17,858 nucleotides of DNA from a bacterium (GCA_025362415.1 JANYGM010000048.1:1-17858); one strand, 5' to 3'; numbered from the stretch's first letter, positions 7,149-14,883 are shown. The notes: a model not told the origin generated them from the letters alone. Numbers and translations: made by a program.

Positions 7149-8216
7149 ATGAATGAAAGAATTCTTATAACAGGTGGTTGTGGTTTTGTAGGTGCAAATA
7201 TAGCCCTAGAACTCAAAAAAAACTATCCTAACATTGAGATTATTGTTTTAGATAATCTTAAAAGGCGTGGCGCAGAGTTAAATATACCAAGATTAAAAGA
7301 AATGGATATTACCTTTGTTCACGGAGATATTCGTAATAAAGAAGATTTTGATAGTATTGGAGAAATAACTACACTTTTGGAAGCGGCAGCGGAGCCTTCT
7401 GTGCTGTCTGGCATCAATTCTACGCCTGATTATGTGCTAAATGCCAATTTGGTTGGAGCTATCAATTGCCTTAATTTTGCCATCAAACACAAAGCAAAAT
7501 TCATTTTCTTGTCCACAAGCAGGGTTTATCCTATCTCACAACTCAATAATATTGATTATTTAGAGAATACAACAAGATTTGATATAAAATCAACTCAAAA
7601 TAGCACAGGAGTATCAGAAAAAGGAATTAATGAAGATTTTTCTTTAAACGGGGCAAGGTCATTTTATGGCACAAGTAAACTTTCTGCAGAGCTTATTATT
7701 CAAGAATATATGGAATTTTATGGCTTGGACGCTGTTATTAACCGTTGTGGGGTAATTACGGGGGCGTGGCAAATGGGCAAAATAGACCAAGGCGTAGTCG
7801 TTTTGTGGCTTGCTAAACATTATTGGCAGAAAGAACTAAGTTATATTGGTTTTGGAGGTGAAGGAAAACAAGTGCGAGATATTATGCATATTAAGGATTT
7901 GTATGAGCTTGTGAAGATGCAAATACTTGATATTAAGAAATTTAAGAATGATATTTATAATGTTGGTGGAGGTTTGGAAAGTAGCGTTTCTTTGCAGGAA
8001 CTTACCAAATTATGTCAAGAAATCACAGGAAATATTATTCCAATTCATCAGACAAAAGAAAACAGACAAGCTGACATTCCTATTTATATTACTGATAATA
8101 CTAAAATAACAACGCTCACAGGTTGGAAACCGCAATTTATGCCAAAAGAAATTTTAGTGGATATTTTTGAGTGGATAAAAGAGAATGAAAAAATTGTAAA
8201 AATGTTTTTGAACTAA
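7149..8216 (+). CDS. NAD-dependent epimerase/dehydratase, CDP-paratose 2-epimerase-like (second copy)
   Basis: From the ATG at 7149 this is a 355-residue extended SDR. It has the Rossmann motif ITGGCGFVGANIA at 7-19, VLDNLKRRG at 33-41, HGDIRNKEDF at 58-67, LSTSRVYP at 121-128, the intact catalytic SFYGTSK at 171-177 (Y173, K177), GKQVRDIMHIKDL at 239-251 and a later YNVGGG. An upstream ATG at 7065 would add 28 lysine-rich residues before the normal family N-terminus. I prefer 7149 because ITGGxGFVG sits a few residues from the N-terminus in SDRs and because a promoter-like TACTTTTGC overlaps the extension. It resembles the divergent gene at 5916-6977 but is not a recent duplicate. It probably makes a 2-epimerised or related NDP-sugar for the glycan. 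It opens the rightward block. Confidence 0.87.
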   Translation: MNERILITGGCGFVGANIALELKKNYPNIEIIVLDNLKRRGAELNIPRLKEMDITFVHGDIRNKEDFDSIGEITTLLEAAAEPSVLSGINSTPDYVLNANLVGAINCLNFAIKHKAKFIFLSTSRVYPISQLNNIDYLENTTRFDIKSTQNSTGVSEKGINEDFSLNGARSFYGTSKLSAELIIQEYMEFYGLDAVINRCGVITGAWQMGKIDQGVVVLWLAKHYWQKELSYIGFGGEGKQVRDIMHIKDLYELVKMQILDIKKFKNDIYNVGGGLESSVSLQELTKLCQEITGNIIPIHQTKENRQADIPIYITDNTKITTLTGWKPQFMPKEILVDIFEWIKENEKIVKMFLN

Positions 8217-8242
8217 CGCAATAGAAACTCACTCAAAATTAT

Positions 8243-8250
8243 TACATTTG
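8243..8250 (+). promoter_or_regulatory. Candidate -7 element before the flippase gene
   Basis: TACATTTG, followed by C, matches the TAnnTTTGC -7 element and lies about 75 bp before the flippase start. The nearest TTTG upstream is 32 bp away, too far for the usual 19-21 bp spacing, so this is a half-match. If used, it would start transcription inside the block. Confidence 0.35.
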
Positions 8251-8296
8251 CAGAAAAACATTGGAAAAGTGTGAAAACTAATCTAAAACAATAAAA

Positions 8297-8329
8297 ATGC
8301 GTTATTTAGCCTATCTTGCAGCCCTATGA
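8297..8329 (+). CDS. Possible 10-codon upstream ORF coupled to the flippase gene
   Basis: ATG at 8297, preceded by the A-rich context CAATAAAA, opens a 10-codon frame MRYLAYLAAL. Its TGA (8327-8329) overlaps the flippase ATG at 8326 as ATGA. The A-rich context matches real starts in the window, for example before 11084 and 11857. It may be a leader peptide that couples translation to the flippase, or chance. There is no homology evidence for so short a peptide. Confidence 0.3.
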   Translation: MRYLAYLAAL

Positions 8330-9609
8330 ATTTGAAAAAGTATATTGAAGAGCACGCAACCGTCTTAAAAAATATGATTGCATTAATAGCTATTCAAGGT
8401 ACAAATTTTCTTATACCCCTTATTATTATGCCTTATCTCATACCTATAATTGGTTTTGCAAAATTTGGTACTATTGGTTGGGTACAAGTAATTATTATTT
8501 ATTTTGGGGTTTTTGCAGATTATAGTTTCAATATATTGGCTACTAGAAATGTTGCACTTCATAAAAATAATCATCAAAAACTATCTGAAATTTTTAGTAG
8601 AGTATTAACTATCAAATTACTGCTATGCCTTTTATCTTTTATTTTGATTGGCTTATTAATTTTAGTCATTCCTGAATTTCACCAAGAAAAGACTACAATT
8701 TTGCTGGCTTTGACTATAATTATGGGGCAAGTTATCACGCCTGTTTGGTTTTTCCAAGGCATAGAAAAAATGTTTTGGCTAACAATACTGACACTTGTGG
8801 CAAAAATTAGTTCAGCTATTTTCATTTTCATTTTTATTAAAGAGCTTGATGAATATGTGTATTTTCTTTGTCTACTTGGTATAGGTAATATAATAGCTGG
8901 AGTGATAGCACTTAATATAGTTTTTTTTAAATATAAGCTTGTTTGGATTAAACCATCTTTGATGGCTTTTTATGCTGAATTAAGAGAAGGTTGGAGTACT
9001 TTTATTTCCAACCTTGCTATCACATCAATTATGCTATTCAACCTGCTTATGTTGAGTTTTTTTGAGGAAGATAAAGATGCAGTTGGATATTATAGTTTAG
9101 CAGAAAAAATAGTTTTAGCCATTTGGCAAATTTTAATAGTTTTTTCTCAAGCTATTTATCCACGCCTTTGCCAATTAGCATCTGAAAGCCATTTTGCGGT
9201 AAAGAAATTTTATAAGCAATTATTTATTCCTTTTTGCTTTTTTGTCTTAGTTATTTGTATTGTTGTTTTTATCAAGGCTGATTTTGTTGTATATATTTTT
9301 TCTGGCGCAAGTCCGCAAAAAGCAGTGGATTTACTTAAAATAATGACTTTTGTACCATTTATTGTTGTTTTGAATATTCCATTTCATCAGACCTTGCTTG
9401 CTTATGATTTGAAAAATGCGTATTCTAAAGTAATGATTATTACTTTTTTATTTAATATTACTGTCGGTATGCTATGTATTTCACGCTTTGGTGGTATTGG
9501 AGCCGCCTTTACAATGGTTATGACACAAATATTTCAAACATCTTTTTTGATATTTATGCTAGAATACGAACACAGAAGTAAAAGAATTCTTTTTAAAATA
9601 GTAGAATAA
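8326..9609 (+). CDS. Oligosaccharide flippase, Wzx-like (polysaccharide transport family)
   Basis: This 427-residue protein is almost entirely hydrophobic, with about 12 membrane segments, and fits the Wzx/PST family that flips undecaprenyl-linked repeat units across the inner membrane. Supporting stretches are the N-terminal LIPLIIMPYLIPIIG, the short loop TRNVALHK, PVWFFQGIEKM near residues 142-152, EGWSTFISNLAITS near 222-235, and GYYSLAEKIVLAIWQ near 257-271. The PxWFFQG and GYYSxAEKI segments are recurrent in bacterial Wzx proteins. The length is normal. It sits between an epimerase and a GT2, as expected in a Wzx/Wzy-dependent locus. The gene symbol wzx is withheld because this family is named by function and substrate, neither of which is visible. 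Confidence 0.88.
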   Translation: MNLKKYIEEHATVLKNMIALIAIQGTNFLIPLIIMPYLIPIIGFAKFGTIGWVQVIIIYFGVFADYSFNILATRNVALHKNNHQKLSEIFSRVLTIKLLLCLLSFILIGLLILVIPEFHQEKTTILLALTIIMGQVITPVWFFQGIEKMFWLTILTLVAKISSAIFIFIFIKELDEYVYFLCLLGIGNIIAGVIALNIVFFKYKLVWIKPSLMAFYAELREGWSTFISNLAITSIMLFNLLMLSFFEEDKDAVGYYSLAEKIVLAIWQILIVFSQAIYPRLCQLASESHFAVKKFYKQLFIPFCFFVLVICIVVFIKADFVVYIFSGASPQKAVDLLKIMTFVPFIVVLNIPFHQTLLAYDLKNAYSKVMIITFLFNITVGMLCISRFGGIGAAFTMVMTQIFQTSFLIFMLEYEHRSKRILFKIVE

Positions 9610-9655
9610 TTTACTTTGTAGTTAAACATAAAAAATAGTTTCAAATAGTTTCAAA

Positions 9656-10600
9656 ATGAATAATTCTTTAGTTTATATTATTGTACTTAATTATAATAAT
9701 TGGCAAGACACCCTGATGTGCCTTGAAAGTCTTAAAAATTTAGATTATCATCATCATAAAATTATATTAGTAGATAATGCTTCTACAGACAATTCTTGTG
9801 AAAAAATCAATTATTGGCAAACGCAAAATAACTTATCTAATTTAGTATTTCTTGTTTCTGATAAAAATGGGGGATATTCCGCTGGCAATAATGTGGGCAT
9901 TCGTTATGTACTTTCACAACCTGATGCCTCTTTTATATGGTTATTGAACAATGATGTAGAAGTAGAAAGTAGTAGTTTATCTTATTTAGTTGATTATTAC
10001 AAGAAAAAATCAAATGAAAGTAATAAGATAGGTATTTTGGGGTCTAAAATTATGGATTTCAACCAACGAAAAATTATACAAGCAGCAGGTGGAGGTACGC
10101 TAAACACTTGGCTAGCATACAGTTGGCTCGCAGGGGCGCATCAAGAGGATAAAGGACAATTTGATATAGAAGAGATAAAACTAGATTTCATTCTTGGAGT
10201 GAGTATGTTTTGTCCTATAGCATTTATTGAAGATGTTGGCTTATTAAATGAGGACTATTTTCTATATTTGGAAGAACCCGACTGGGCAGAAAGAGCCAAA
10301 AAGAAACGCTGGCAATTAGCCTACTGTTATCAATCTAAGATTTATCACAAAGGTGGTGCTACAACTGGAGGCGAGCATTACGGTACTCAAACAAGCTCTA
10401 GTGATTTTTCTGACTTTCATTTTCATAGGTCAAGAATTTTATTTACCAAAAGGTATTATCCTTGGAAACTACCTATATTTTATGCTACCTTTCTTATAGT
10501 TATTTTTAATAGATTGATTAGGGGACAATATCATAGGATACCAAAAATAATAGCTTTATTGCATAACACCAATATATCATATGAAAAAATAAATAAGTAG
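9656..10600 (+). CDS. Glycosyltransferase family 2, rhamnosyltransferase (WbbL)-like
   Basis: This 314-residue inverting GT2 starts YIIVLNYNNWQDTLMCLESL (7-26), then has ILVDNASTDNS at 37-47 and DKNGGYSAGNNVGIRY at 69-84. The metal-binding motif LLNNDVEV lies at 96-103. A later segment, FLYLEEPDWAERAKKKRW, carries the acidic residues typical of the catalytic region of WbbL-type enzymes. Hydrophobic residues near 281-291 suggest membrane association at the C-terminus. It probably adds a deoxyhexose such as rhamnose, or a similar sugar, to the lipid-linked intermediate; the specificity is inferred only from family resemblance. A 10-bp direct repeat (AATAGTTTCA at 9634-9643 and 9644-9653) lies just before the ATG. 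The stop codon lies inside the outer edge of the inverted-repeat element that follows. Confidence 0.87.
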   Translation: MNNSLVYIIVLNYNNWQDTLMCLESLKNLDYHHHKIILVDNASTDNSCEKINYWQTQNNLSNLVFLVSDKNGGYSAGNNVGIRYVLSQPDASFIWLLNNDVEVESSSLSYLVDYYKKKSNESNKIGILGSKIMDFNQRKIIQAAGGGTLNTWLAYSWLAGAHQEDKGQFDIEEIKLDFILGVSMFCPIAFIEDVGLLNEDYFLYLEEPDWAERAKKKRWQLAYCYQSKIYHKGGATTGGEHYGTQTSSSDFSDFHFHRSRILFTKRYYPWKLPIFYATFLIVIFNRLIRGQYHRIPKIIALLHNTNISYEKINK

Positions 10601-10769
10601 GTTTCTGCAATTAGTTTATGTTATTCAAAATTTTGGTAAAAATGCTAAAAGTGCCGTTGCTTGTGTCTTCACAAGCAACAAAAATTGTGAGTTGCTAACG
10701 GTTGTTTGTGAAGACACAAACAACGGCTACTGATTTTCCCAATAACATAAACTAATTAGTAGAAGCTAC
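10596..10769. mobile_element. MITE/BIME-like element with 17-bp terminal inverted repeats and two REP-like hairpins
   Basis: A perfect 17-bp inverted repeat (AATTAGTTTATGTTATT at 10609-10625, complement at 10741-10757) extends imperfectly outward to about 10596 and 10769. Inside are two hairpins with perfect 10-bp stems. The first is GTTGCTTGTG at 10656-10665 with 10670-10679, loop TCTT. The second is GTTGTTTGTG at 10701-10710 with 10715-10724, loop AAGA. The two are inverted copies of one unit, flanked by GCCGTT and AACGGC. On the minus strand the right unit is preceded by GTAG, the tetranucleotide that marks REP elements processed by RAYT transposases. There is no coding capacity. The element begins at the end of the GT2 gene and overlaps its stop codon. 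Confidence 0.75.
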
Positions 10770-10776
10770 TTAATAC

Positions 10777-10961
10777 TTAGACAACGACATTGATAATTTG
10801 TTATATTTTTTCGTAATCCTTGATAAATCAAAGGGTTATAAAAATAATCATAGTGTCATAAATATCTCGCTCCGCTGGAGCGGAATACAAAATACAATTA
10901 TGTTTCTATAAATATACCGCCCCGCTGGGGCTGAATACAATTTATCAATGTCGTTATCTAA
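10777..10961. repeat. Second inverted-repeat element carrying two GC-rich hairpins in direct repeat
   Basis: Terminal inverted repeats of about 25 bp (10777-10801 and 10937-10961, two mismatches; core AACGACATTGATAA) bound a 185-bp segment directly next to the first element. Inside, two 33-bp copies 50 bp apart (10858-10890 and 10908-10940) share ATAAATAT at the left and GAATACAA at the right. Each encloses a GC-rich hairpin around the loop GCT: CGCTCC/GGAGCG in the first, GCCCC/GGGGC in the second. One base pair changes from T-A to C-G between copies, so pairing is kept. Such hairpins stand out in AT-rich DNA and resemble the dispersed REP-like repeats of Bacteroidota genomes. The minus-strand open frame across it (10848-11063) looks like a by-product of the repeat. 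Confidence 0.7.
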
Positions 10962-11083
10962 CTTTTGTAAGCAAATAATGACACTGTCAATGGTAAAATG
11001 GGCGTTAATCCAAAGTATGTGCTTTGAAAAAGTGTAAAATTCATTTGAAAAGATAAAAATCAAATATTAAAAAAAATAAAAAT
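10962..11083 (+). other. Leader region before the FkbM gene
   Basis: Together with the two elements before it, this completes a 483-bp gap without genes inside the rightward block. It is AT-rich and ends in a run of A's before the ATG. TAACTTTTG at 10958-10966 is close to TAnnTTTG but one base too long, so I do not call it a promoter. No hairpin terminator with a T-tract is evident here. Confidence 0.4.
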
Positions 11084-11815
11084 ATGTTTAAAAAATTCAG
11101 AATATTTCTTGTAAGACAACTTATTGAACTAAATGAACACTTGATTTTTAATAAAAGACTTGTGAGATTTTATAAAAAAACTTTTGGCAATAACTTAAAT
11201 GTAGTTATTGATGTTGGTGCAAACTTAGGACAGACAATAGATATTGTATTAAAAATCAATCCTAATTGTAAAATTTATGCCTTTGAGCCTAATACCGTTT
11301 TATTTGAAAAATTATGTAAAAAGTACGAAAAAAAGACAAATATTCATTTATTCAAAATGGGTATAAGTAACGAAGTGGGTACAAAAACTTTTCACGAAAA
11401 CGTGTTACATTCTACTTCCACACTTGAAAATATAAATATAGATTCAAAATATCTGCATAGAAAATCAGCAATTTTAGGTGTTAAACCTGAAAATATTACC
11501 AAAGAAAGTTATAGCATAAATGTTACAAAACTTTCTACTTTTATAAAAGATAATTGTGCAAATGAAAACATAGATTTACTAAAAATAGATACAGAAGGGC
11601 ACGAATATTCTTGTTTGCTAGGATTATTTGACAATGAGAATAATGTCAGTATCAAATATTTGCAGTTAGAAAGTCATAATGATGATATGTATCACAATAC
11701 AAAATCTTTTTCTGAAATTTCAGATTTATTAAAAGAAAATCATTTTGAACTTGCAGAAAAAATAAAACACGGATTTGGCAATATAGATGAAGTGTTGTTT
11801 GTACATAAGGGATAA
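11084..11815 (+). CDS. FkbM family S-adenosylmethionine-dependent methyltransferase
   Basis: This 243-residue class I methyltransferase shows motif I as VVIDVGANLGQT at 40-51 and the SAM-ribose acidic motif IYAFEPNTVLFEKL at 64-77. The FkbM signature DLLKIDTEGHEYSCLLG lies at 164-180. FkbM-type enzymes in polysaccharide loci generally O-methylate sugar hydroxyls, which may cap or decorate the repeat unit. The start at 11084 follows an A-rich stretch typical of this genome, and a basic N-terminus (MFKKFRIFLVR) could aid membrane association. It lies between the inverted-repeat elements and a DPM1-like GT2 41 bp downstream. The acceptor sugar is not predictable. Confidence 0.88.
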   Translation: MFKKFRIFLVRQLIELNEHLIFNKRLVRFYKKTFGNNLNVVIDVGANLGQTIDIVLKINPNCKIYAFEPNTVLFEKLCKKYEKKTNIHLFKMGISNEVGTKTFHENVLHSTSTLENINIDSKYLHRKSAILGVKPENITKESYSINVTKLSTFIKDNCANENIDLLKIDTEGHEYSCLLGLFDNENNVSIKYLQLESHNDDMYHNTKSFSEISDLLKENHFELAEKIKHGFGNIDEVLFVHKG

Positions 11816-11856
11816 TAATCTTTTCTAAATTACCCTGGAATAATTAAAATAATAAA

Positions 11857-12573
11857 ATGACTAAACTTTCCATTATAATTCCTGCCTATAATGAAGGCGC
11901 AACTATCCATCATATTCTTAATAAAATTAAAGCGGTTGCTTTAATTGGAAATATTGAAAAGGAAGTAATTATTATTAATGATTATTCAAAAGATAATACA
12001 GAGGAAGCTGTTTTGAGCTATCAAACCCAAAATTCTGACCTTAATATTCAGTATTTTAAACACGAGAAAAACAAAGGAAAAGGGGCAGCCTTGCATACAG
12101 GTATAGAAAAAGCAACTGGCGAGTACCTTATCATACAAGATGCTGATTTGGAATATAATCCACAAGAATATAATTTACTTTTGCAGCCTATTTTAGATGG
12201 TTTTGCTGATGTGGTTTTTGGTAGCCGTTTTATGGGTGGCAAACCTCATAGAGTTTTGTTTTTTTGGCATACAATAGGCAATAATTTTCTTACTTTTTTG
12301 TCTAATCTTTTCACAGATTTGAATCTTACAGATATGGAAACTTGCTACAAATTATTCAAATCTGAAAGCATCAAAAGTCTAAAACTACAAGAAAACCGTT
12401 TTGGTTTTGAGCCAGAAGTAACAGCAAAAATATCTCGTATATCCAAAATACGTATTTATGAAGTAGGTATTTCGTATTATGGGCGCACCTACGAAGAAGG
12501 TAAGAAAATTGGTTGGAAAGATGGTTTTAGGGCTATCTACTGCATTTTAAAGTACGGACTTTTTAAAAGATAG
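11857..12573 (+). CDS. Glycosyltransferase family 2, DPM1-like (polyprenyl-phosphate sugar synthase)
   Basis: This 238-residue GT2 is close to dolichyl-phosphate mannosyltransferase-type enzymes. It has LSIIIPAYNEGATI at 4-17, IINDYSKDNTEEA at 39-51 and NKGKGAALHTGI at 72-83. The full DxD site is IIQDADLEYNP at 92-102 (D95, D97), followed by FGSRFMGG at 121-128, TDMETCYKLFKSE at 158-170 and RFGFEPEVTAKI at 181-192. The ending YYGRTYEEGKKIGWKDG at 207-223 is highly characteristic of this subgroup. It lacks C-terminal membrane helices and should act at the cytoplasmic face, charging polyprenyl phosphate with a sugar. It sits 42 bp before a polytopic membrane protein that could use the lipid-linked sugar on the periplasmic side. 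Confidence 0.9.
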   Translation: MTKLSIIIPAYNEGATIHHILNKIKAVALIGNIEKEVIIINDYSKDNTEEAVLSYQTQNSDLNIQYFKHEKNKGKGAALHTGIEKATGEYLIIQDADLEYNPQEYNLLLQPILDGFADVVFGSRFMGGKPHRVLFFWHTIGNNFLTFLSNLFTDLNLTDMETCYKLFKSESIKSLKLQENRFGFEPEVTAKISRISKIRIYEVGISYYGRTYEEGKKIGWKDGFRAIYCILKYGLFKR

Positions 12574-12615
12574 CTTACGGCTCTTATAAAGTAATAAAAA
12601 TATAAAATTAAATAT

Positions 12616-14379
12616 ATGGCTATAGTTATCCTTGGTTACCTCATATTATCTCTCATTTGTGGTGGTATGGGCTACGCTTTTTACAGAATCCCTAAAATTT
12701 CTAAAGTAATACCTGAATACACAACAAGTATATTTGAGTATATTTGGACAGGCTTTTTCCTGCTGATAGTATTCTTGCAACTTTATTCCTTGCTGATGCC
12801 AATTGATGTTATTTTGGCATATCTTACCTCACCCTTCGTGGTTGTAGGTATTTATGGTCTGTGGAAAAATAGGACAAATAACATTACACTAATTACTGGC
12901 AATATAATAGTGGATATATTCAGCAAGAATAAGTGTCTGTTATTTATGAATGCCAAATTTTCTAAATTGGTGGTTGGTATTACTTTTATATTGGTGATAT
13001 TATTTATTACTTATATTTACTCCATAAATGCCAACCGCAATGTAGACCATTATGACACCTATTTGTATCATTTAGCAGCAGTAAAATGGATGAAAGAGTT
13101 TGCAGCGGTGCCTGGACTAGCTAATTTACATAGCCGTTTGGGCTTCAATAGTTCTTTCCATTTATTTGTAGCTTACATAGATGCTTTTTCCATTAAATAT
13201 CTTGCTCTTCACTTAGCAACATCATTTCTGGTATGGGTTTTATCAATACAAATGTTTTACGCATTATTCCTAGAAAAATATACTATCCATATAAAAATTT
13301 ATTGTGCTATAAGTTTATTATATTTGCTTACAAGAGGAACGTGGTTTTATGAAGCAAGCGCAATAGCTACTGACGTTCCTGCATCAGTTATATTTATGGT
13401 ATTTGGGTTTTATTTTTTAGAAAGCAATAAAATAAAATTCTTGTTGTTGCCTATTATTGCAACTTGTGCTATTACCTTTAAACTAAGCATGCTTTTTGCA
13501 GGTGTATTATTTATCCCAGTTTTATTTTGTATATTTTTTCATATAAAAAAATACACTAATTCCACTATCAAAACTATTACTATTATTGGCTTATCTTTCA
13601 GTACAATACTGATGTTAGGCTTCGTATTCCGTAATATTATTATTTCTGGACACCTACTATTCCCTGTTCCTATTACGAATCTGCACCTTTCTTGGTCATT
13701 ACCAACAGAAGAAACTAAAGGTACAGTAGACTCTATTCGGGCATGGGCACAAAAGATGACAAGCCCACAAGAAATAACTAAAAATGGTTTTAGGTTTTGG
13801 TTTATCCCTTGGATAACGGATTTTGTAAAGGTTCAAATTGAGTTCAAAATAGTTGTGGCTAGTTTTTTTATTTTTGTTTTAACAGTATTTACGCATATCA
13901 CAAAAAAGAAAATGCGAATAATAGATTTTTTTCATAAACCTACTTTTTTATTGTTTTACGCAACTTTTCTTTCTTTGTGTTTGTGGTTTTATAGCGCACC
14001 TGATTTGCGTTTTGGGAGGGTTTTCTTTTGGGTGGCAATGGCCTGCCTGCTTATTTTATTATCTAAGGTAAATAAATCAATAGGAATAATCACTACTACG
14101 CTGGTTTTTATGTTCTTTTTTATGCTTTATACTAAGGGTTGGTTTAACTATTCTTTTTCCAAGGAGTTAGTATTCCAACTTGTTGCACCAAGAGTACCAA
14201 AAGTAACACCTTACGAGTTGAAAGACTCAACAGGTAGAACGCTAATAAATATGGCTTTACCATTAGAGGGTGATTGTTGTGGAGAGGAGCTTTTATGCAT
14301 ACCTTCTTACTACATAAAACCTATACAATTCAGAGAAGGCAAAGATTTATCCAAAGGGTTTAAACCAGCAGAAAAATAA
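12616..14379 (+). CDS. LIC_10190-type polytopic membrane protein (putative GT-C-like transferase)
   Basis: This 587-residue protein has roughly eleven or twelve membrane segments. A loop after the early helices carries RNVDHYDTYLYHLAAVKW (141-158) and VPGLANLHSRLGFNSSFHLF (165-184), the signature I recall for the LIC_10190 family of uncharacterised membrane proteins. The C-terminus has a soluble tail with GDCCGEELLC and REGKDLSKGF; the paired cysteines and the final R...GF are also family-like. Acidic residues in the first loop (D144, D147) resemble the catalytic acidic loop of GT-C enzymes, but no reaction is established. Being directly downstream of a DPM1-like GT2 supports a role as a lipid-sugar-using glycosyltransferase. 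The next gene is convergent, so the block appears to end here. Confidence 0.75.
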   Translation: MAIVILGYLILSLICGGMGYAFYRIPKISKVIPEYTTSIFEYIWTGFFLLIVFLQLYSLLMPIDVILAYLTSPFVVVGIYGLWKNRTNNITLITGNIIVDIFSKNKCLLFMNAKFSKLVVGITFILVILFITYIYSINANRNVDHYDTYLYHLAAVKWMKEFAAVPGLANLHSRLGFNSSFHLFVAYIDAFSIKYLALHLATSFLVWVLSIQMFYALFLEKYTIHIKIYCAISLLYLLTRGTWFYEASAIATDVPASVIFMVFGFYFLESNKIKFLLLPIIATCAITFKLSMLFAGVLFIPVLFCIFFHIKKYTNSTIKTITIIGLSFSTILMLGFVFRNIIISGHLLFPVPITNLHLSWSLPTEETKGTVDSIRAWAQKMTSPQEITKNGFRFWFIPWITDFVKVQIEFKIVVASFFIFVLTVFTHITKKKMRIIDFFHKPTFLLFYATFLSLCLWFYSAPDLRFGRVFFWVAMACLLILLSKVNKSIGIITTTLVFMFFFMLYTKGWFNYSFSKELVFQLVAPRVPKVTPYELKDSTGRTLINMALPLEGDCCGEELLCIPSYYIKPIQFREGKDLSKGFKPAEK

Positions 14380-14432
14380 AAATGAACGACTACCCAAACT
14401 GTAAAACTGAGGCAAGGGAATAGATAATGTTT

Positions 14433-14837
14433 TTATTTTTGCATCATCTTGCTTTTTTTTATCTGTGCGTCATAAATAGCCACTTCTCTATAGACAATGT
14501 AAGCAACTGGCATATACTCGCTTTTTGCTTTTGCTTCCATCCTGCTTTTTGCTGTATTATCAACTTGATTATATACTAAACCAGCATTAAACTCTTTATC
14601 CGCACTTGTGAGGTAGCCATTTTCGTAAATAGTAATGCTATCACCTCTGTATTCTGGCATTGTTTTTATCAATGCCCTTATTTCCTTGGCTGTGTAGCTT
14701 AGCTTTACTTTTTTCCCACCTACCACATATGATTGACTTTCCAAAATCTTACTTTCATATATACTGATAATACCTACTATCCCAATTACAAGTAGCATAA
14801 TAATACTCACCAAAAAAATACGTTCCTTCATTGCCAT
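14433..14837 (-). CDS. Small single-pass membrane/exported protein, unknown function
   Basis: I do not recognise this 134-residue protein. It has a basic N-terminus (MAMKER), one hydrophobic segment (about residues 7-26, FLVSIIMLLVIGIVGIISIY) and a hydrophilic remainder. The segments SYTAKEIRALIKTMPEYRGDS, followed later by SEYMPVAYIVYREVAIYDAQ, suggest a small extracytoplasmic alpha/beta domain anchored by an uncleaved helix. The tail is basic (KKSKMMQK). A second start at 14831 is possible. It is the only gene in the right half on the minus strand, wedged between the LIC_10190-type gene and the polymerase genes, with its own good promoter 47-77 bp upstream. No function can be assigned. Confidence 0.7.
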   Translation of the reverse strand: MAMKERIFLVSIIMLLVIGIVGIISIYESKILESQSYVVGGKKVKLSYTAKEIRALIKTMPEYRGDSITIYENGYLTSADKEFNAGLVYNQVDNTAKSRMEAKAKSEYMPVAYIVYREVAIYDAQIKKSKMMQK

Positions 14838-14883
14838 TTTACTGATTTAAGTAATATTTTGTTTAAAAAATCTATTTGCCTTG

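Noticed and set aside
9634..9653. Tandem 10-bp duplication AATAGTTTCA before the GT2 start
   Set aside because: Only two copies are present and no signal is associated with them; it is most easily explained as a small slippage event.
10848..11063. Minus-strand open frame of 71 codons
   Set aside because: Much of it translates the paired GC-rich hairpin repeats and an inverted-repeat arm (residues around SAPAGRYIYR and PLQRSEIF). Such repeat-derived frames are commonly mis-annotated as hypothetical proteins.
14382..14423. 13-codon frame right after the LIC_10190-type gene, preceded by AAAAATAAAA
   Set aside because: The start context looks real, but the peptide (MNDYPNCKTEARE) is too short to support as a gene. 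It might be a remnant of a lost downstream gene, with nothing further to back this.
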